From JACDAV01 sp964626755 (GTDB taxonomy: Bacteria; Chloroflexota; Limnocylindria; Limnocylindrales; CSP1-4): a stretch of DNA of 64,000 nt. The stretch lies in the NCBI GenBank assembly GCA_964626755.1, contig CAZVGO010000016.1, positions 1 through 64,000 of the forward strand. Direction: 5' to 3'. Made by a program: the position numbers and the translations under genes. The stretch's first letter is position 1. Every line of letters starts with the position of its first letter. Positions 15,834-25,649 of this stretch are shown piece after piece. The notes beneath the pieces were generated by a model. That model did not search any database and was not told where the DNA came from. It saw only the letters and a program-made list of their open reading frames with translations.

Positions 15834-17743
15834 TCTCGCGACTCGCCGCCCGGATCCCGGTTCGCCGCCGGCGCGTCCCGTCCGGGCCCGACGCCCGCCG
15901 GTACGTCCCGGCCGATCCCCGCGCATTGGCCGGGCCGCTTGATCCCGAGCTCGAGCGGATCCGGTCCGGTCTTCGACCCCACGCCCGGCGGCTCTGGCTC
16001 CGCCGGATCGTCCGGCGCGCATTCATCGCCCTGGCGGTCGTCGCCGGCGCGGAGCTCGTTCCCTGGACGGCGGCCCGGATCTTCCCGATCGAGATGGCTC
16101 CGGCCATCGGGGCAGGCCTGCCGGTCCTCGGGCTGATCGGTCTCGCGATCGCGGCCATCGTCGCTCGTCCGTCACTCGGCGAGACGGCCCTTGCCGTCGA
16201 CGCCGAGGGCCACCTTGGGGACCGCGTGACGAGCGCACTCGCGCTCGCCGCGGCCGTGCCGGCAGCGAGCGGCCCCGCGGGACCGGACGACGACCTCGAC
16301 GACGGGCGCCCGGTCGACGAAGCGGGCGTAGAGCGCCGCTTCGTCCGGCGCCAGCGGCGTGACGCTCTCCACTCGCTCCGGCTGGCCCCGGTCAACCTGT
16401 TCCGGCCCCGCCTGTCGCGGAACCCCGCGCTGGCGTCGTTCGCGGCGGCCCTGCTCCTCGTCCCGGTGCTGCTCCTGCCGAATGTGCAGGACGCCCGGAT
16501 TGCAGACAGCCGCCGGGTGCGCGAGGAAGCGACCCGCCAGGCCGACCGGATCGACGAGACCGCAAAGGACCTCGAGGGCAAGGGGGCAAACGCGGACGAC
16601 CCGCGGACCCGGCTCGCCAAGGAGCTTCGCGACCTCGCCAGGCAGCTCCGAGATCGCCCCGCCGACCTCGACGTGAACCTCGCCAAGCTCGGCAGCGTGG
16701 AAGGCAACCTTCGGGCCCAGCTCGATCCGGCCAATGAGCAACGCGCGTCGTCGCTGACGGCCCTCAGCCGCGCGCTGTCCCGCACTGCGACCGGCCAGCC
16801 GAGCGCGAACCAGGACGGCGACCCGAAGCAGGCGGCGGAGGATCTCGACAAGCTCAAGGACAAGGTCGACTCGATGACGCCCGAAGAGCGGCGGGAGCTG
16901 GCGCGACAGCTGACCGAGCTGCAGTCGATGGCCAGCCAGGCTGACGGCGCCGCCGGGCAGGCCCTGCGCGACGCCGCTCAGAGCCTCGGGCAGGGCGATA
17001 CGGCCGGCGCGAAGGCGGCCCTCGACAAGCTGGGCGACGCCCTCGAGGGCGCCGAGACCAAGGTCGACGTCAACCGCGACCTGTCGGCCGCTGCGTCGCG
17101 CCTCCAGGATGCCCGCCGGAACCTGGCCAACTCGGGGCAACCTGGTCAGCCGGGGCAGCCCGGGCAGCCGGGCCAGCCGGGGCAGCCGGGCCAGCCGGGC
17201 CAGCCGGGGCAACCGGGGGCGAGTGGTCAGCCCGGTCAGGGCCAGGGTCAGCCGGGTGCGAGCGGTCAACCCGGCCAGGGGCAGGGTCAAGGCCAGGGTC
17301 AGGGCCAAGGCCAGGGTCAAGGCCAAGGCCAGGGTCAAGGCCAGGGGCAGGGCCAGGGTCAGAGCCAGGGCGGCACGCTCGGCGGTGGAGGTTCGAACGC
17401 AACTCACCTCGGCACCGGCTCGAGCTCCGGGAAGCCGGGCGGCCCGGTCAACCCCAACAAGCCAAGCACGGTCGGTGAGGACCTCGGAAGCGTCTTCGCG
17501 CCGTTCGATCGGGTCGGCCGGCCGGGCGATCCCTCGTACGTCGCGGGCACGGGCGGCGACGGGCAGACTCAGCAGGGCAACACCCCCGGCCCGGGCGTGA
17601 ACAACGGGGCCTTCGTCCCGTACCAGCAGGTCTACACGGACTTCCACGACTTCGCCCTGACGACGCTGGACCGGAACTACGTCCCGCTCTCCGTCAAGGA
17701 CTTCGTCAGGGATTACTTCACGTCGCTCGACCCGTCGAACTGA
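15830..17743 (+). CDS. Membrane coiled-coil protein with GQP/GQG repeat tract
   Basis: Protein of 637 residues starting at a GTG inside a GTGA overlap. Two membrane helices (about 63-80 and 92-112) and a third (about 200-220) precede a long helical, coiled-coil region (about 225-430) rich in K, E, D and R, such as KDLEGKGANADD and DPRTRLAKELRDLARQLRD. Then follow a GQP repeat tract (about 435-465), a GQG tract (about 480-513) and a C-terminal ~110 residues that look folded and end ...SLDPSN. The layout (TM, coiled coil, low-complexity linker, compact end) suggests a structural bridge in the MoxR/VWA complex. The family resembles DUF4175-type proteins of such operons. The repeat length is probably variable between strains. 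Confidence 0.75.
   Translation: MISRLAARIPVRRRRVPSGPDARRYVPADPRALAGPLDPELERIRSGLRPHARRLWLRRIVRRAFIALAVVAGAELVPWTAARIFPIEMAPAIGAGLPVLGLIGLAIAAIVARPSLGETALAVDAEGHLGDRVTSALALAAAVPAASGPAGPDDDLDDGRPVDEAGVERRFVRRQRRDALHSLRLAPVNLFRPRLSRNPALASFAAALLLVPVLLLPNVQDARIADSRRVREEATRQADRIDETAKDLEGKGANADDPRTRLAKELRDLARQLRDRPADLDVNLAKLGSVEGNLRAQLDPANEQRASSLTALSRALSRTATGQPSANQDGDPKQAAEDLDKLKDKVDSMTPEERRELARQLTELQSMASQADGAAGQALRDAAQSLGQGDTAGAKAALDKLGDALEGAETKVDVNRDLSAAASRLQDARRNLANSGQPGQPGQPGQPGQPGQPGQPGQPGQPGASGQPGQGQGQPGASGQPGQGQGQGQGQGQGQGQGQGQGQGQGQGQGQSQGGTLGGGGSNATHLGTGSSSGKPGGPVNPNKPSTVGEDLGSVFAPFDRVGRPGDPSYVAGTGGDGQTQQGNTPGPGVNNGAFVPYQQVYTDFHDFALTTLDRNYVPLSVKDFVRDYFTSLDPSN
17133..17370 (+). repeat. GQP and GQG coding repeat tracts
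   Basis: In-frame tandem repeats: about 10 units of the CAGCCGGGN type (GQP) at 17133-17220 and about 16 units of CAGGGNCAA type (GQG/GQGQ) at 17275-17370, separated by two ASGQPGQ-type spacers. Such tracts expand and contract by slippage and can misassemble. Confidence 0.85.
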
Positions 17744-17784
17744 CGGGCCTCTCGACCACCGCGACCCGTAACCGGAGGACCTCG

Positions 17785-18801
17785 ATGGCAGCCTCGACCA
17801 AAGTCGCCGGTTCGGCGCCCCATATCGCCCCGGAGCTCTTCGCAGAGCGGGCGCAGGCGATCGAGCGCGAGGTGGCGAACGTCATCGTCGGCCAGCGAGA
17901 GCTCGTCCGGCACACGCTGACCTGCCTGCTCGCCAACGGCCACGCCCTCCTCGAGGGCGTGCCCGGACTGGGCAAGACGATGCTCGTCCGGACGATCGCG
18001 GACGTGATCGACTGCACCTTCAACCGGATCCAGTTCACGCCGGACCTCATGCCGGCCGACATCACCGGCACGAACATCCTGATCGAGGAGGGCGGCAGCC
18101 GGGTCTTCCGCTTCCAGCCCGGGCCGATCTTCGCCAACCTCGTGCTCGCCGACGAGATCAACCGGGCGACCCCGAAGACCCAGTCCAGCCTGCTCGAGGC
18201 CATGCAGGAGCACCAGGTCACGGTCGCCCGCCAGCGCTATCCGCTCGATCCGCCGTTCTTCGTCCTCGCGACCCAGAACCCGCTCGAGATGGAGGGCACG
18301 TACCCGCTGCCGGAGGCCCAGCTGGACCGGTTCCTGTTCAAGGTCATGGTCCCCTTCCCGACCGAAGACGATCTCGTCCAGATCGTCGACCGGACGACCG
18401 GATCCGACACGGCCGCCGCCACGAAGGTCTGCTCGGCGGCCGAGATCGTCGAGATGCAGCGCCTGGCACGAGCGGTTCCGATCGCGCCTCATGTCACGGC
18501 GTACGCGGTCAGCGTCCTGTCGGCAACGCATCCGGATCAGCCCCGGGCGCCCGAGCTCGTTCGCGAGTACGTCCGCTACGGCGGCTCGCCGCGCGGTGCC
18601 CAGGCGCTCGTGACCGCGGGCAAGATCGGCGCGCTGCTGGACGGCCGGTTCAACGTCTCGATCGACGACATCCGGGCCGTCGCCATGCCGGCGCTGCGTC
18701 ACCGGATCATCCTCAATTTCGAGGGCGAGGCCGAGGGAATCACCTCCGAGGCGATCATCCGGACGATTCTCGAGTCGGTCGCGGCCCCCACCGTCGAATA
18801 G
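17785..18801 (+). CDS. MoxR-family AAA+ ATPase
   Basis: ATPase of 338 residues. Walker A is GVPGLGKT (58-65), Walker B is LVLADEIN (about 121-128), and sensor 1 lies in FFVLATQNPLEMEGTYPLPEAQLDRF. This is the MoxR subfamily, whose members act as chaperone-like ATPases for metallo- or VWA-domain protein complexes. CGGAGGACC is the ribosome binding site for the ATG at 17785. It is followed 2 bases on by the DUF58 gene and then by two VWA-domain genes, the classical MoxR/DUF58/VWA arrangement. Confidence 0.95.
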   Translation: MAASTKVAGSAPHIAPELFAERAQAIEREVANVIVGQRELVRHTLTCLLANGHALLEGVPGLGKTMLVRTIADVIDCTFNRIQFTPDLMPADITGTNILIEEGGSRVFRFQPGPIFANLVLADEINRATPKTQSSLLEAMQEHQVTVARQRYPLDPPFFVLATQNPLEMEGTYPLPEAQLDRFLFKVMVPFPTEDDLVQIVDRTTGSDTAAATKVCSAAEIVEMQRLARAVPIAPHVTAYAVSVLSATHPDQPRAPELVREYVRYGGSPRGAQALVTAGKIGALLDGRFNVSIDDIRAVAMPALRHRIILNFEGEAEGITSEAIIRTILESVAAPTVE

Positions 18802-18803
18802 CC

Positions 18804-19778
18804 ATGACCCATCCCGGCGAGCGCGGCGCCTCCGTGGTGGAGGGCGGGGATGCCATCGCGCGGGGCGCCGATCGCAAGGTCTTCCTGCCCAACAACGTTG
18901 ACCCGACGGTCTTCGACGAGGGTTTCCTCCGCCAGCTCGAGCGACTCCTCCTGCTGATGAAGGCGCCCGTCCGGGGCGGCCTCAAGGGCGGCCGGCGGAG
19001 CGTCAAGCGCGGCCAGTCTGTCGAGTTCGCCGACTACCGCGACTACTCGCTCGGCGACGACCTCCGGCAGCTCGACTGGAACGTCTACGCCCGCCTCGAG
19101 AAGCTGTTTGTGAAGCTGTTCGTCGAGGAGGAGGACGTCACCGTCACGTTCATCGTCGACGCGTCGGCCTCGATGGCCGCGGGCCGCCCGCCGAAGCTCC
19201 TCTTCGCCCAGCGGGCGGCCGCCGCGCTCGGCTATATCGCCCTCGCTTCAGAGGACCGGGTGGCCATCACTGTCCTGACCGGGCGGGTCGGCCGGCGGCA
19301 CTCGTCGATACGCGGCAGCGGCCGCGTGTTCCGGCTCCTGGCGAACTTGTCCGGAATCTCCGCTACGGACAGCCCCACGGACCTTCTCGCCGCCGCGCGG
19401 CACGCCGCCGCGCAGCTCACCGGCCGGGGCGTCGTGGTCCTCATCTCCGACCTGCTCGACCCGAACGCCGAGCGGGTCGTGCGCGAGCTCGCGGCGACGA
19501 ACTCCGAGTTGATCATCCTCCACGTGCTCTCGCCGGACGAGCTGGACCCGAAACTCGAGGGCGACCTCCGTCTCGTCGACTCGGAGACGGGCGAGGGCAT
19601 CGACGTCACGGTCGACCTGGCGACGATCGACGGCTACAAGGCCCGCCTTGCGTCGTGGCAGGAGGGCCTCGCCGACCTCGCGGCCAAGCGCCGCGCGAGC
19701 TATGTTCCGCTCCCGAGCGACCTCCCGCTCGCCGACCTCGTGTTCGCCGAGCTCCGCCGGCGCCGGGTCCTGGGGTGA
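18804..19778 (+). CDS. DUF58 protein (VWA-like)
   Basis: Protein of 324 residues. DUF58 signature: GQSVEFADYRDYSLGDDLRQ and LDWNVYARLEKLFVKLFVEE (about residues 70-115). A VWA/MIDAS-like motif follows, DASAS in FIVDASASMAAG, with further beta-alpha units through VVVLISDLLDPN. There is no membrane helix, so the domain is probably cytoplasmic and serves as the adaptor between MoxR and the VWA membrane proteins. Its ATG is 2 bases after the MoxR stop with no clear ribosome binding site, which implies coupled translation. Confidence 0.92.
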   Translation: MTHPGERGASVVEGGDAIARGADRKVFLPNNVDPTVFDEGFLRQLERLLLLMKAPVRGGLKGGRRSVKRGQSVEFADYRDYSLGDDLRQLDWNVYARLEKLFVKLFVEEEDVTVTFIVDASASMAAGRPPKLLFAQRAAAALGYIALASEDRVAITVLTGRVGRRHSSIRGSGRVFRLLANLSGISATDSPTDLLAAARHAAAQLTGRGVVVLISDLLDPNAERVVRELAATNSELIILHVLSPDELDPKLEGDLRLVDSETGEGIDVTVDLATIDGYKARLASWQEGLADLAAKRRASYVPLPSDLPLADLVFAELRRRRVLG

Positions 19779-19803
19779 GGCGGCCTCAGGTCGTGGGGCT
19801 CTA

Positions 19804-21969
19804 ATGCCGTTCGCGACCCCGCTCGCGCTGCTCGGGCTGCTGTTCATTCCGCTCGTCATCGCGATGTACCTGCTCAAGCTGCGGCGCAACGAAGCGGTCG
19901 TGCCGTCGACGCTCCTGTGGCACAAGCTGGTTGCGGACGTCGAGGCAAACGCGCCGTGGCAGCGGCTCCGACGCAGCCTCCTGCTGCTCCTCCAACTGCT
20001 CCTGGTCCTCGCCCTCGCCCTGCTCGCCGCTCGCCCGTTCCTCGAGCGCCCGGCAGGACTCGCCCGGGACCTGGTCCTCGTCGTCGACGCGTCGGCCAGC
20101 ATGGGCGCGACGGACCTCACGCCGAACCGGCTCGAGGCCGCGAAGGCCGCGGCCATCGACGCGCTGCGCGAGCTGCCGACCGGCGGCAAGGTGAGCGTCA
20201 TCGCAGCCGGCCGGACCGCGCGGATCGTCGCGACCGGCTCAACCGATCTCGCCCGAGTCCGCCAGGCGATCGCCTCGATCCAGGTCACGGCATCGAACGG
20301 CGACCTGGGTGACGCGTTGACACTCGCGTCCGCCCTCGCCGCGCGGTCCGGTGACGCCGAGATCCTCGTCGCCACCGACGCCGCCCTCGCCAGTGTCCCG
20401 ACGCGACGAGTCGAGGCGCCGGTGCGGGTCATCCAGGTTGGCCGCGAGCGGAAGAACCAGGCGATCGTCGCGCTCGCGATCCGGACCGCCCCGTCGGGGC
20501 TGACCAAATCGGCGTTCGTGAGCGTCGCGAATCTCGACATCGAGTCGGCTCGCCGGCGGATCGAGGTGTACGGCGACGGCGTGCTGCTCGAGGCCCGCAA
20601 CGTGTTCATGGACCCCCAGCAGCGGGCCGACGTCGTCATCGACGACATCACCCAGCAGAACACGCGCCGGGTCGACGTCATCGAGGTCCGTCTCGTGGCG
20701 GATTCCGGCTCCGGCACGACGGGCGCACCGCCGGACCAGCTCGCCTCGGACGATCGGGCGTGGGCCATCGTCCCATCGGACGAGCTCCGCCAGATCCTCC
20801 TCGTCAGCGAGGGCGACCCGTACCTCGAGACGGCCCTGAGCTACCTGCCGAACACCGAGCTCTACGGCCGGGCGCCGAAGGACTACGACACCACGACCGG
20901 GCTCGAAGAGTTCGAGCTGATCATCTTCGAGAACTTCCTGCCCCGGGTCATGCCCGACACGGCCGTCCTCGCCATCGCGCCGCCCCGGACCGGGCCGCTC
21001 GGTGAGGTCACCGGCAACCTCGTCAACCCCGGCATCGGCTCGCTCAACCCGGAGGAGCCGATCCTCCGCTATGTCGACCTGTCGACGATCCACATCGGCG
21101 AGGCGAAGGAGCTGGTGCTCCCGGACTGGGCGCGGACGGTGATCCCGGGGCCGGGCGGCGCACCGCTGCTCTACGCGGGCGAGCGGGCCGGGCAACGCGC
21201 GGCGGTTCTCGCATTCGAGCCGCGCAAGTCCGACCTTCCACTCCAGGTCGCGTTCCCGATCATGCTGGCCAACCTCACCGGCGAGCTGCTCGGCGGATCC
21301 GGCGCGCCGACCGAGGCGGTCACGCCCGGCTCCCCGGTGACGCTGCCGATCCCCACGGGAGCCGCCGGCGTCCAGGTGACTCGGCCGGACGGCACAACAA
21401 CGGACCTCGTCCCGGGGACCGTCGGCGGTACCGCGGTCACGTACTCGCAGACGGACCTGCTCGGCGTGTACACCGTCACGCCCATCGCCGCGCCGGCTCC
21501 GTCCGGCTCCCCTGCCCCATCCGCCGACCCGGCGAGCCCCCGGCCCACCCCGAGTGCCGGTCCGTCCCCCAGCCGGACGCCGATCCCGGCCGACCCGAAC
21601 GCGCCGCTCCGCTTCGCGGTCGACCTGTTCGACGTCGCCGAATCGAACATCGCTCCGGGCTCGGTCAACGCGCTCGTCGCCCTCGGCGGCGGCGCTCCGT
21701 CGGCCGCTCCGAGCGGCTCGACACCACCGGGCGGTGCGGTGCCGGATCCTTCGCCGGCGCCGACGGCCGAGCCGTCCGGAACGCCGGCACCGGCCGTGGC
21801 GGCGCCTGCCGACCGGCCGCCGGCCCGTGACGAGCTCTGGGCGCCGATCCTCCTGCTCGTCCTCCTCGTCCTCTGCGTCGAGTGGGCGGTCTACCAGCGT
21901 GACGCGCTCATCCGTCTGTGGCGCGGCCTGGGCGGGCGGTTGGGCCGCCGACCGGCGGGAGGCGGCTGA
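19804..21969 (+). CDS. BatA-like membrane protein with VWA domain
   Basis: Protein of 721 residues; ATG at 19804. The N-terminus (LALLGLLFIPLVIAMYLLKL) and a second helix at about 60-78 form the BatA N-terminal pair. The VWA domain begins with VVDASASMG (about residue 94, the MIDAS DxSxS), with threonine/aspartate elements further on (LVATDAAL). After ~200 residues of beta-rich extracytoplasmic sequence comes a Pro/Ser/Thr linker (about 560-630), and a last helix (ILLLVLLVLCVEWAVYQ) near the C-terminus. It ends 1 base inside the start of the next VWA gene. Known relatives are part of aerotolerance (Bat) operons; here the role is unproven. Confidence 0.88.
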   Translation: MPFATPLALLGLLFIPLVIAMYLLKLRRNEAVVPSTLLWHKLVADVEANAPWQRLRRSLLLLLQLLLVLALALLAARPFLERPAGLARDLVLVVDASASMGATDLTPNRLEAAKAAAIDALRELPTGGKVSVIAAGRTARIVATGSTDLARVRQAIASIQVTASNGDLGDALTLASALAARSGDAEILVATDAALASVPTRRVEAPVRVIQVGRERKNQAIVALAIRTAPSGLTKSAFVSVANLDIESARRRIEVYGDGVLLEARNVFMDPQQRADVVIDDITQQNTRRVDVIEVRLVADSGSGTTGAPPDQLASDDRAWAIVPSDELRQILLVSEGDPYLETALSYLPNTELYGRAPKDYDTTTGLEEFELIIFENFLPRVMPDTAVLAIAPPRTGPLGEVTGNLVNPGIGSLNPEEPILRYVDLSTIHIGEAKELVLPDWARTVIPGPGGAPLLYAGERAGQRAAVLAFEPRKSDLPLQVAFPIMLANLTGELLGGSGAPTEAVTPGSPVTLPIPTGAAGVQVTRPDGTTTDLVPGTVGGTAVTYSQTDLLGVYTVTPIAAPAPSGSPAPSADPASPRPTPSAGPSPSRTPIPADPNAPLRFAVDLFDVAESNIAPGSVNALVALGGGAPSAAPSGSTPPGGAVPDPSPAPTAEPSGTPAPAVAAPADRPPARDELWAPILLLVLLVLCVEWAVYQRDALIRLWRGLGGRLGRRPAGGG

Positions 21970-24884
21970 TGGGCATCGCGTTTGACGCGCCCTTCGCTCT
22001 GCTCCTCCTGCCGCCGGCCATCCTGTTCACGCTCCTGCTCCACCTCGGGGCGCGGCGGCGGCTCGGCGCCGGGCGCCGGCGGGCGGCGCTCGTCGTCAGG
22101 TCGTTCCTCATCGCCGCGCTCGTCCTGGCCCTGGCGGGGTTCCAGCTCGTCCTGCCGGTCGATCGCCTCGCGACCGTGTTCGTCCTCGACCTCTCCGACT
22201 CGGTCGGGACGGCCGGCCGCGAGGAGGCCGTCCAGTTCGTCCGCGACAGCCTGCACGAGATGCCGGAGGGCGACGTCGCCGGGATCGTCGCATTCGGCAA
22301 GGACGCGCTCGTCGAGCGCCTGCCGTCCGACCTCGCCGAAATCGACCGGGTCCGCTCGACGCCGGTCAAGGCGGCCACGGACATCGGCGCGGCGCTCCGG
22401 CTGGCGACGGCACTCTTCCCCGATGACACCCAGAAGCGGATCGTGCTGCTGTCGGACGGCAACGACACGACCGGCGCCGGGCAGACGGAGGCGGCCCTGT
22501 CGGCGGCCCGCGGCGTCCAGGTCGAGACCCGCGTCGTCGGCCTCGAGGGCCGCGACGAGGTCCTCGTCGAGCGTCTCCAGACGCCCTCGACCGCCCGCCT
22601 CGGCGAGGAGATCGAGGCGACCGTCGAGATCCGCTCGACCGTCGCCCAGCCAGCGACCGTTCGCCTGTTCGCCGACGGCACGATCGTCGGAACCGAGCGC
22701 GTCGACCTCGTCGCCGGCGTCAACCGGATCACATTCCGGGTCAAGCCGACCGAGCCCGGGTTCCACACGTTCCGCGCGGTCGTCGAAGCGGCCCAGGACA
22801 CGTTCAGCCAGAACAACCGGGGCGACTCGAACACCATCGTCAAGGGCGAGCCCCGGATCCTCGTCCTCGCGGGCGACGAAACGGTCGCGGCCGAGCTCGT
22901 CGCCGCGCTCGAGACGGAGCGCCAGCAGGTCGACTCGATCATCCCCGAGGCGCTGCCCAACGACCTCGCCGGCCTGGCCACGTACGACAGCATTGTCCTC
23001 GTCGACGTCCCGCGGATCCGCCTGTCCGACCGGCAGCTCGGGCTCCTCCAGGTGTACGTCCGCGATCTCGGCCGCGGCCTCGTCATGGTCGGCGGCTCGA
23101 AGAGCTTCGGGGCGGGTGGCTACACGAAGACACCGCTCGAGGAATCGCTCCCGGTCGACATGGGCGTCAAGGACCGCCAGAAGCAGCCAGACGTTGCGCT
23201 GGTCGTCGTCATCGACAAGTCCGGCTCGATGGACGCCTGCCACTGCAACACGTTCGAGGGCGGGCCCGGCGGCGGCACCGGAATGGGTGGCACGCGCAAG
23301 GTCGACATCGGGAAGGAAGCGATCCTCCGGGCAGCGGCGGCGATGACCGCCGCCGACGAGCTCGGGGTCGTCGCGTTCGACCAGGACGCCCACTGGGTGG
23401 TCCGGACCCAGCCGCTCGGGCAGGTCGGCAACCTGGCCGGCCAGATCGCCGGCATCCAGCCGCTCGGCAACACGAACATCTTCGCCGGCCTCGACCAGGC
23501 CGTGCAGTCGCTCGAGACGGCCCGCGCGACCCGCCGTCACATCATCCTCCTGACCGACGGCTGGTCGTCGTCCGGTCAGTACGCCGACATCATCAAGCGG
23601 ATGAAGGCGGCCGGGATCACCCTCTCGACGGTCGGGGCGGGCGGCGGCTCGAACCCGTTCCTCGAGGGCCTCGCCAGGGACGGCGGTGGCCGGTTCTACG
23701 AGGCCGCGAATCCCGCCAGCATCCCCGACATCTTCCTCAAGGAGACACAGCAGGTCGCCGGCCAGCAGATCATCGAGGAGGCGTTCCACCCGATCCAGAC
23801 GAGCAACTCGCCGATCCTGCGCGGCCTGGACCAGGGCTTCCCGCAGCTCCTCGGGTACAACGGCACGACCGCGAAGTCGGCGGCCCAGACCGTGCTCGTC
23901 ACCGCCCGCGACGACCCGCTCCTCGCCCAGTGGCAGTACGGCCTCGGCCGGTCGGTCGCCTGGACGTCCGACTCGACCGGGCGCTGGGCCCGCAACTGGG
24001 TGGCGTGGGACGGCTTCTCGAAGTTCTTCAGCCAGCTCGTCGGCTGGACGTTCCCGGGCGAGGAGACCGGCGGCATCGAGGCGTCGTTCGTGACCCAGGG
24101 CCAGTCGACGACCCTGCGCGTCGAGAGCGTCGGCGACGACGGCTCGCCGCGCGACTTCTACGCGACCCGGGCGGTCATCGTCGGCCCGGACCTCGAGCCC
24201 CTCGACAAGGCGCTCGTCCAGGTCGCGCCCGGCGTCTACGAGGTACCGCTCGGCGAGGTCGATCCGGGCGCATATGCGCTGCGCATCTCGCAGACGCGGC
24301 CGGGCTCCGCGGCCCTGGGGCGAACGGTCGGGCTCGTGGCGCCGACCGCGGCCGAGTACCGGCTCCTCGGCGCGAACCAGGCGCTCCTCGCCACGCTCCG
24401 ATCAGCCACCGGCGGCCGGGCGATCGAACTGCCAGAGGAGCCGTGGCGGCACGACCTCGCGACGACGAACTCGTTCACCCAGCTGTGGCCGCTGCTGCTC
24501 ATCCTTGCGCTCCTGGTGTGGCCACTCGACATCGCGCTGCGCCGCGTGTCGCTCGGCCGGCGCGAGCTCGCCGACGCGCGGCGGGCGGTTGGCACGTGGC
24601 GACAGGGCCGTCGGTTTGCCCGGCGGACGGCGCCGGTCGAGGGAATGCTCGCGGCTCGCGAGCGGGCCGGCGGGGCGAGTGCCCGGGCGGCGCTGCTGCG
24701 GCCCGAGTCGGCGCCGCCGGTCCCTGTGGCGCCGGCAACCGCCTCACCGTCTCCCGCGAAAGGCCCGGCAGGGCCCGCGCGGCCCGCGCCTGCGTCTCCA
24801 GCGCCGGCGGCACCGACGGAGCCGGCTCCCACCGACACGTTGACTCGGCTGCGCGAAGCGAAGAAGCGCGCGCGGGGCGAGTGA
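21969..24884 (+). CDS. Double-VWA / glutamine-amidotransferase-like membrane protein
   Basis: Protein of 971 residues, starting at an ATG that overlaps the preceding TGA (TGATG) with GGGAGG upstream. Two N-terminal helices (5-25 and 40-58) are followed by a first VWA domain (MIDAS at VFVLDLSDSVG, about residue 71). Next is a class-I glutamine-amidotransferase-like flavodoxin fold (about 295-400; RDLGRGLVMVGGSKSFGAGG) and a second VWA domain (VVVIDKSGSMD, about 413) with a DTFEGG-like glycine-rich insertion. A helix near 838-858 and a Pro/Ala-rich tail end the protein. This VWA-GATase layout is typical of proteins near MoxR. Both MIDAS motifs look intact, so metal-dependent ligand binding is likely. 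Confidence 0.88.
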   Translation: MGIAFDAPFALLLLPPAILFTLLLHLGARRRLGAGRRRAALVVRSFLIAALVLALAGFQLVLPVDRLATVFVLDLSDSVGTAGREEAVQFVRDSLHEMPEGDVAGIVAFGKDALVERLPSDLAEIDRVRSTPVKAATDIGAALRLATALFPDDTQKRIVLLSDGNDTTGAGQTEAALSAARGVQVETRVVGLEGRDEVLVERLQTPSTARLGEEIEATVEIRSTVAQPATVRLFADGTIVGTERVDLVAGVNRITFRVKPTEPGFHTFRAVVEAAQDTFSQNNRGDSNTIVKGEPRILVLAGDETVAAELVAALETERQQVDSIIPEALPNDLAGLATYDSIVLVDVPRIRLSDRQLGLLQVYVRDLGRGLVMVGGSKSFGAGGYTKTPLEESLPVDMGVKDRQKQPDVALVVVIDKSGSMDACHCNTFEGGPGGGTGMGGTRKVDIGKEAILRAAAAMTAADELGVVAFDQDAHWVVRTQPLGQVGNLAGQIAGIQPLGNTNIFAGLDQAVQSLETARATRRHIILLTDGWSSSGQYADIIKRMKAAGITLSTVGAGGGSNPFLEGLARDGGGRFYEAANPASIPDIFLKETQQVAGQQIIEEAFHPIQTSNSPILRGLDQGFPQLLGYNGTTAKSAAQTVLVTARDDPLLAQWQYGLGRSVAWTSDSTGRWARNWVAWDGFSKFFSQLVGWTFPGEETGGIEASFVTQGQSTTLRVESVGDDGSPRDFYATRAVIVGPDLEPLDKALVQVAPGVYEVPLGEVDPGAYALRISQTRPGSAALGRTVGLVAPTAAEYRLLGANQALLATLRSATGGRAIELPEEPWRHDLATTNSFTQLWPLLLILALLVWPLDIALRRVSLGRRELADARRAVGTWRQGRRFARRTAPVEGMLAARERAGGASARAALLRPESAPPVPVAPATASPSPAKGPAGPARPAPASPAPAAPTEPAPTDTLTRLREAKKRARGE

Positions 24885-25648
24885 CAGTGCGTCGACTTGC
24901 GGTCCTGTTCGCCGCGGCGCTCGCGCTCGCCGGTTGTGGCAGCGCTGCCGTCCCGTCACCGTCGGGATCCGACGAGCCCTCTGTCGAGCCATCGATTGAG
25001 TTGCCGCTCGATCCCGGCGTCCTTGGCCTGACCTGTGGCGACGGCATCAACTTCCATCCGTCGCTCCTCGCGGTTCCTGGGCAGGCGCAGAACGATCCGG
25101 ACGCCGCCGCGGCCGCGCTGCGGGCAGAGATCGTCGGGGCGGCGTCTGAGCTGGGGCTCCCACGAAGCGGGTGGGTCCGTGTCGCGCAGCTTGCCGACAG
25201 GGTGCAGTTCGTGGCTCCGGACAACGATGGCGACGGCTGGGTCGTCGTCGGCCTGATGGCACGCGACGGCAGGTGGACTCTCGATCTCATGGGCGAGTGC
25301 CAACCCGAGGTCGTCCTGCCGGCCGGTGTCGGACGCGCCGAGTGGCGGCTCGACCCGGCGTTCCCTGCCCCCGCAGCGGGCGATCGGCAGATCCACGTGT
25401 TGATCAACGAGCGAGCCTGCGCCAGCGGCCAGTCGCCGGAGGGCCGCGTTCTGCCGCCAATGGTCACGTCGAGCCCGACGGCGATGACCATCGCGATCCT
25501 CGTCACCAATCGCCCCGGCGGCCAGGACTGCCCGGGCAACCCGGACCTTCCGATGACCGTCGACCTACCGGAGCCCCTCGGCGGGCGGCCACTGCTCGAC
25601 GGTGCGGTGTTCCCGCCGAGGGACGTCACTCAGCCCGCAAGCGGCTGA
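24881..25648 (+). CDS. Lipoprotein, paralogue of the next gene
   Basis: Lipoprotein of 255 residues starting at GTG 24881 (GTGA overlap with the preceding gene). Signal peptide with lipobox LALAGC at about residues 13-18. After a Pro/Ser spacer the mature part contains GLTCGDGINFHPSLLAV, RVAQLADRVQFVAPDNDGDG, a CQPEVVLPAG strand and LLDGAVFPPRDVTQP. Four conserved-looking cysteines may form disulphides. The next gene is a clear paralogue with the same order of motifs. It is an extracytoplasmic protein of unknown function and closes the exporter/VWA operon. Confidence 0.85.
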   Translation: MTVRRLAVLFAAALALAGCGSAAVPSPSGSDEPSVEPSIELPLDPGVLGLTCGDGINFHPSLLAVPGQAQNDPDAAAAALRAEIVGAASELGLPRSGWVRVAQLADRVQFVAPDNDGDGWVVVGLMARDGRWTLDLMGECQPEVVLPAGVGRAEWRLDPAFPAPAAGDRQIHVLINERACASGQSPEGRVLPPMVTSSPTAMTIAILVTNRPGGQDCPGNPDLPMTVDLPEPLGGRPLLDGAVFPPRDVTQPASG

Positions 25649-25649
25649 C

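Noticed and set aside
17133..17370. Repeats as a CRISPR array
   Set aside because: Units are 9-12 bases with no unique spacers and stay in one reading frame; no cas genes.
16172..17647. Minus-strand open frame of 491 codons over the GQP/GQG gene
   Set aside because: It only mirrors the repeat on the other strand (LPLALTLA-type repeats); the plus frame has helices, GTGA coupling and operon context.
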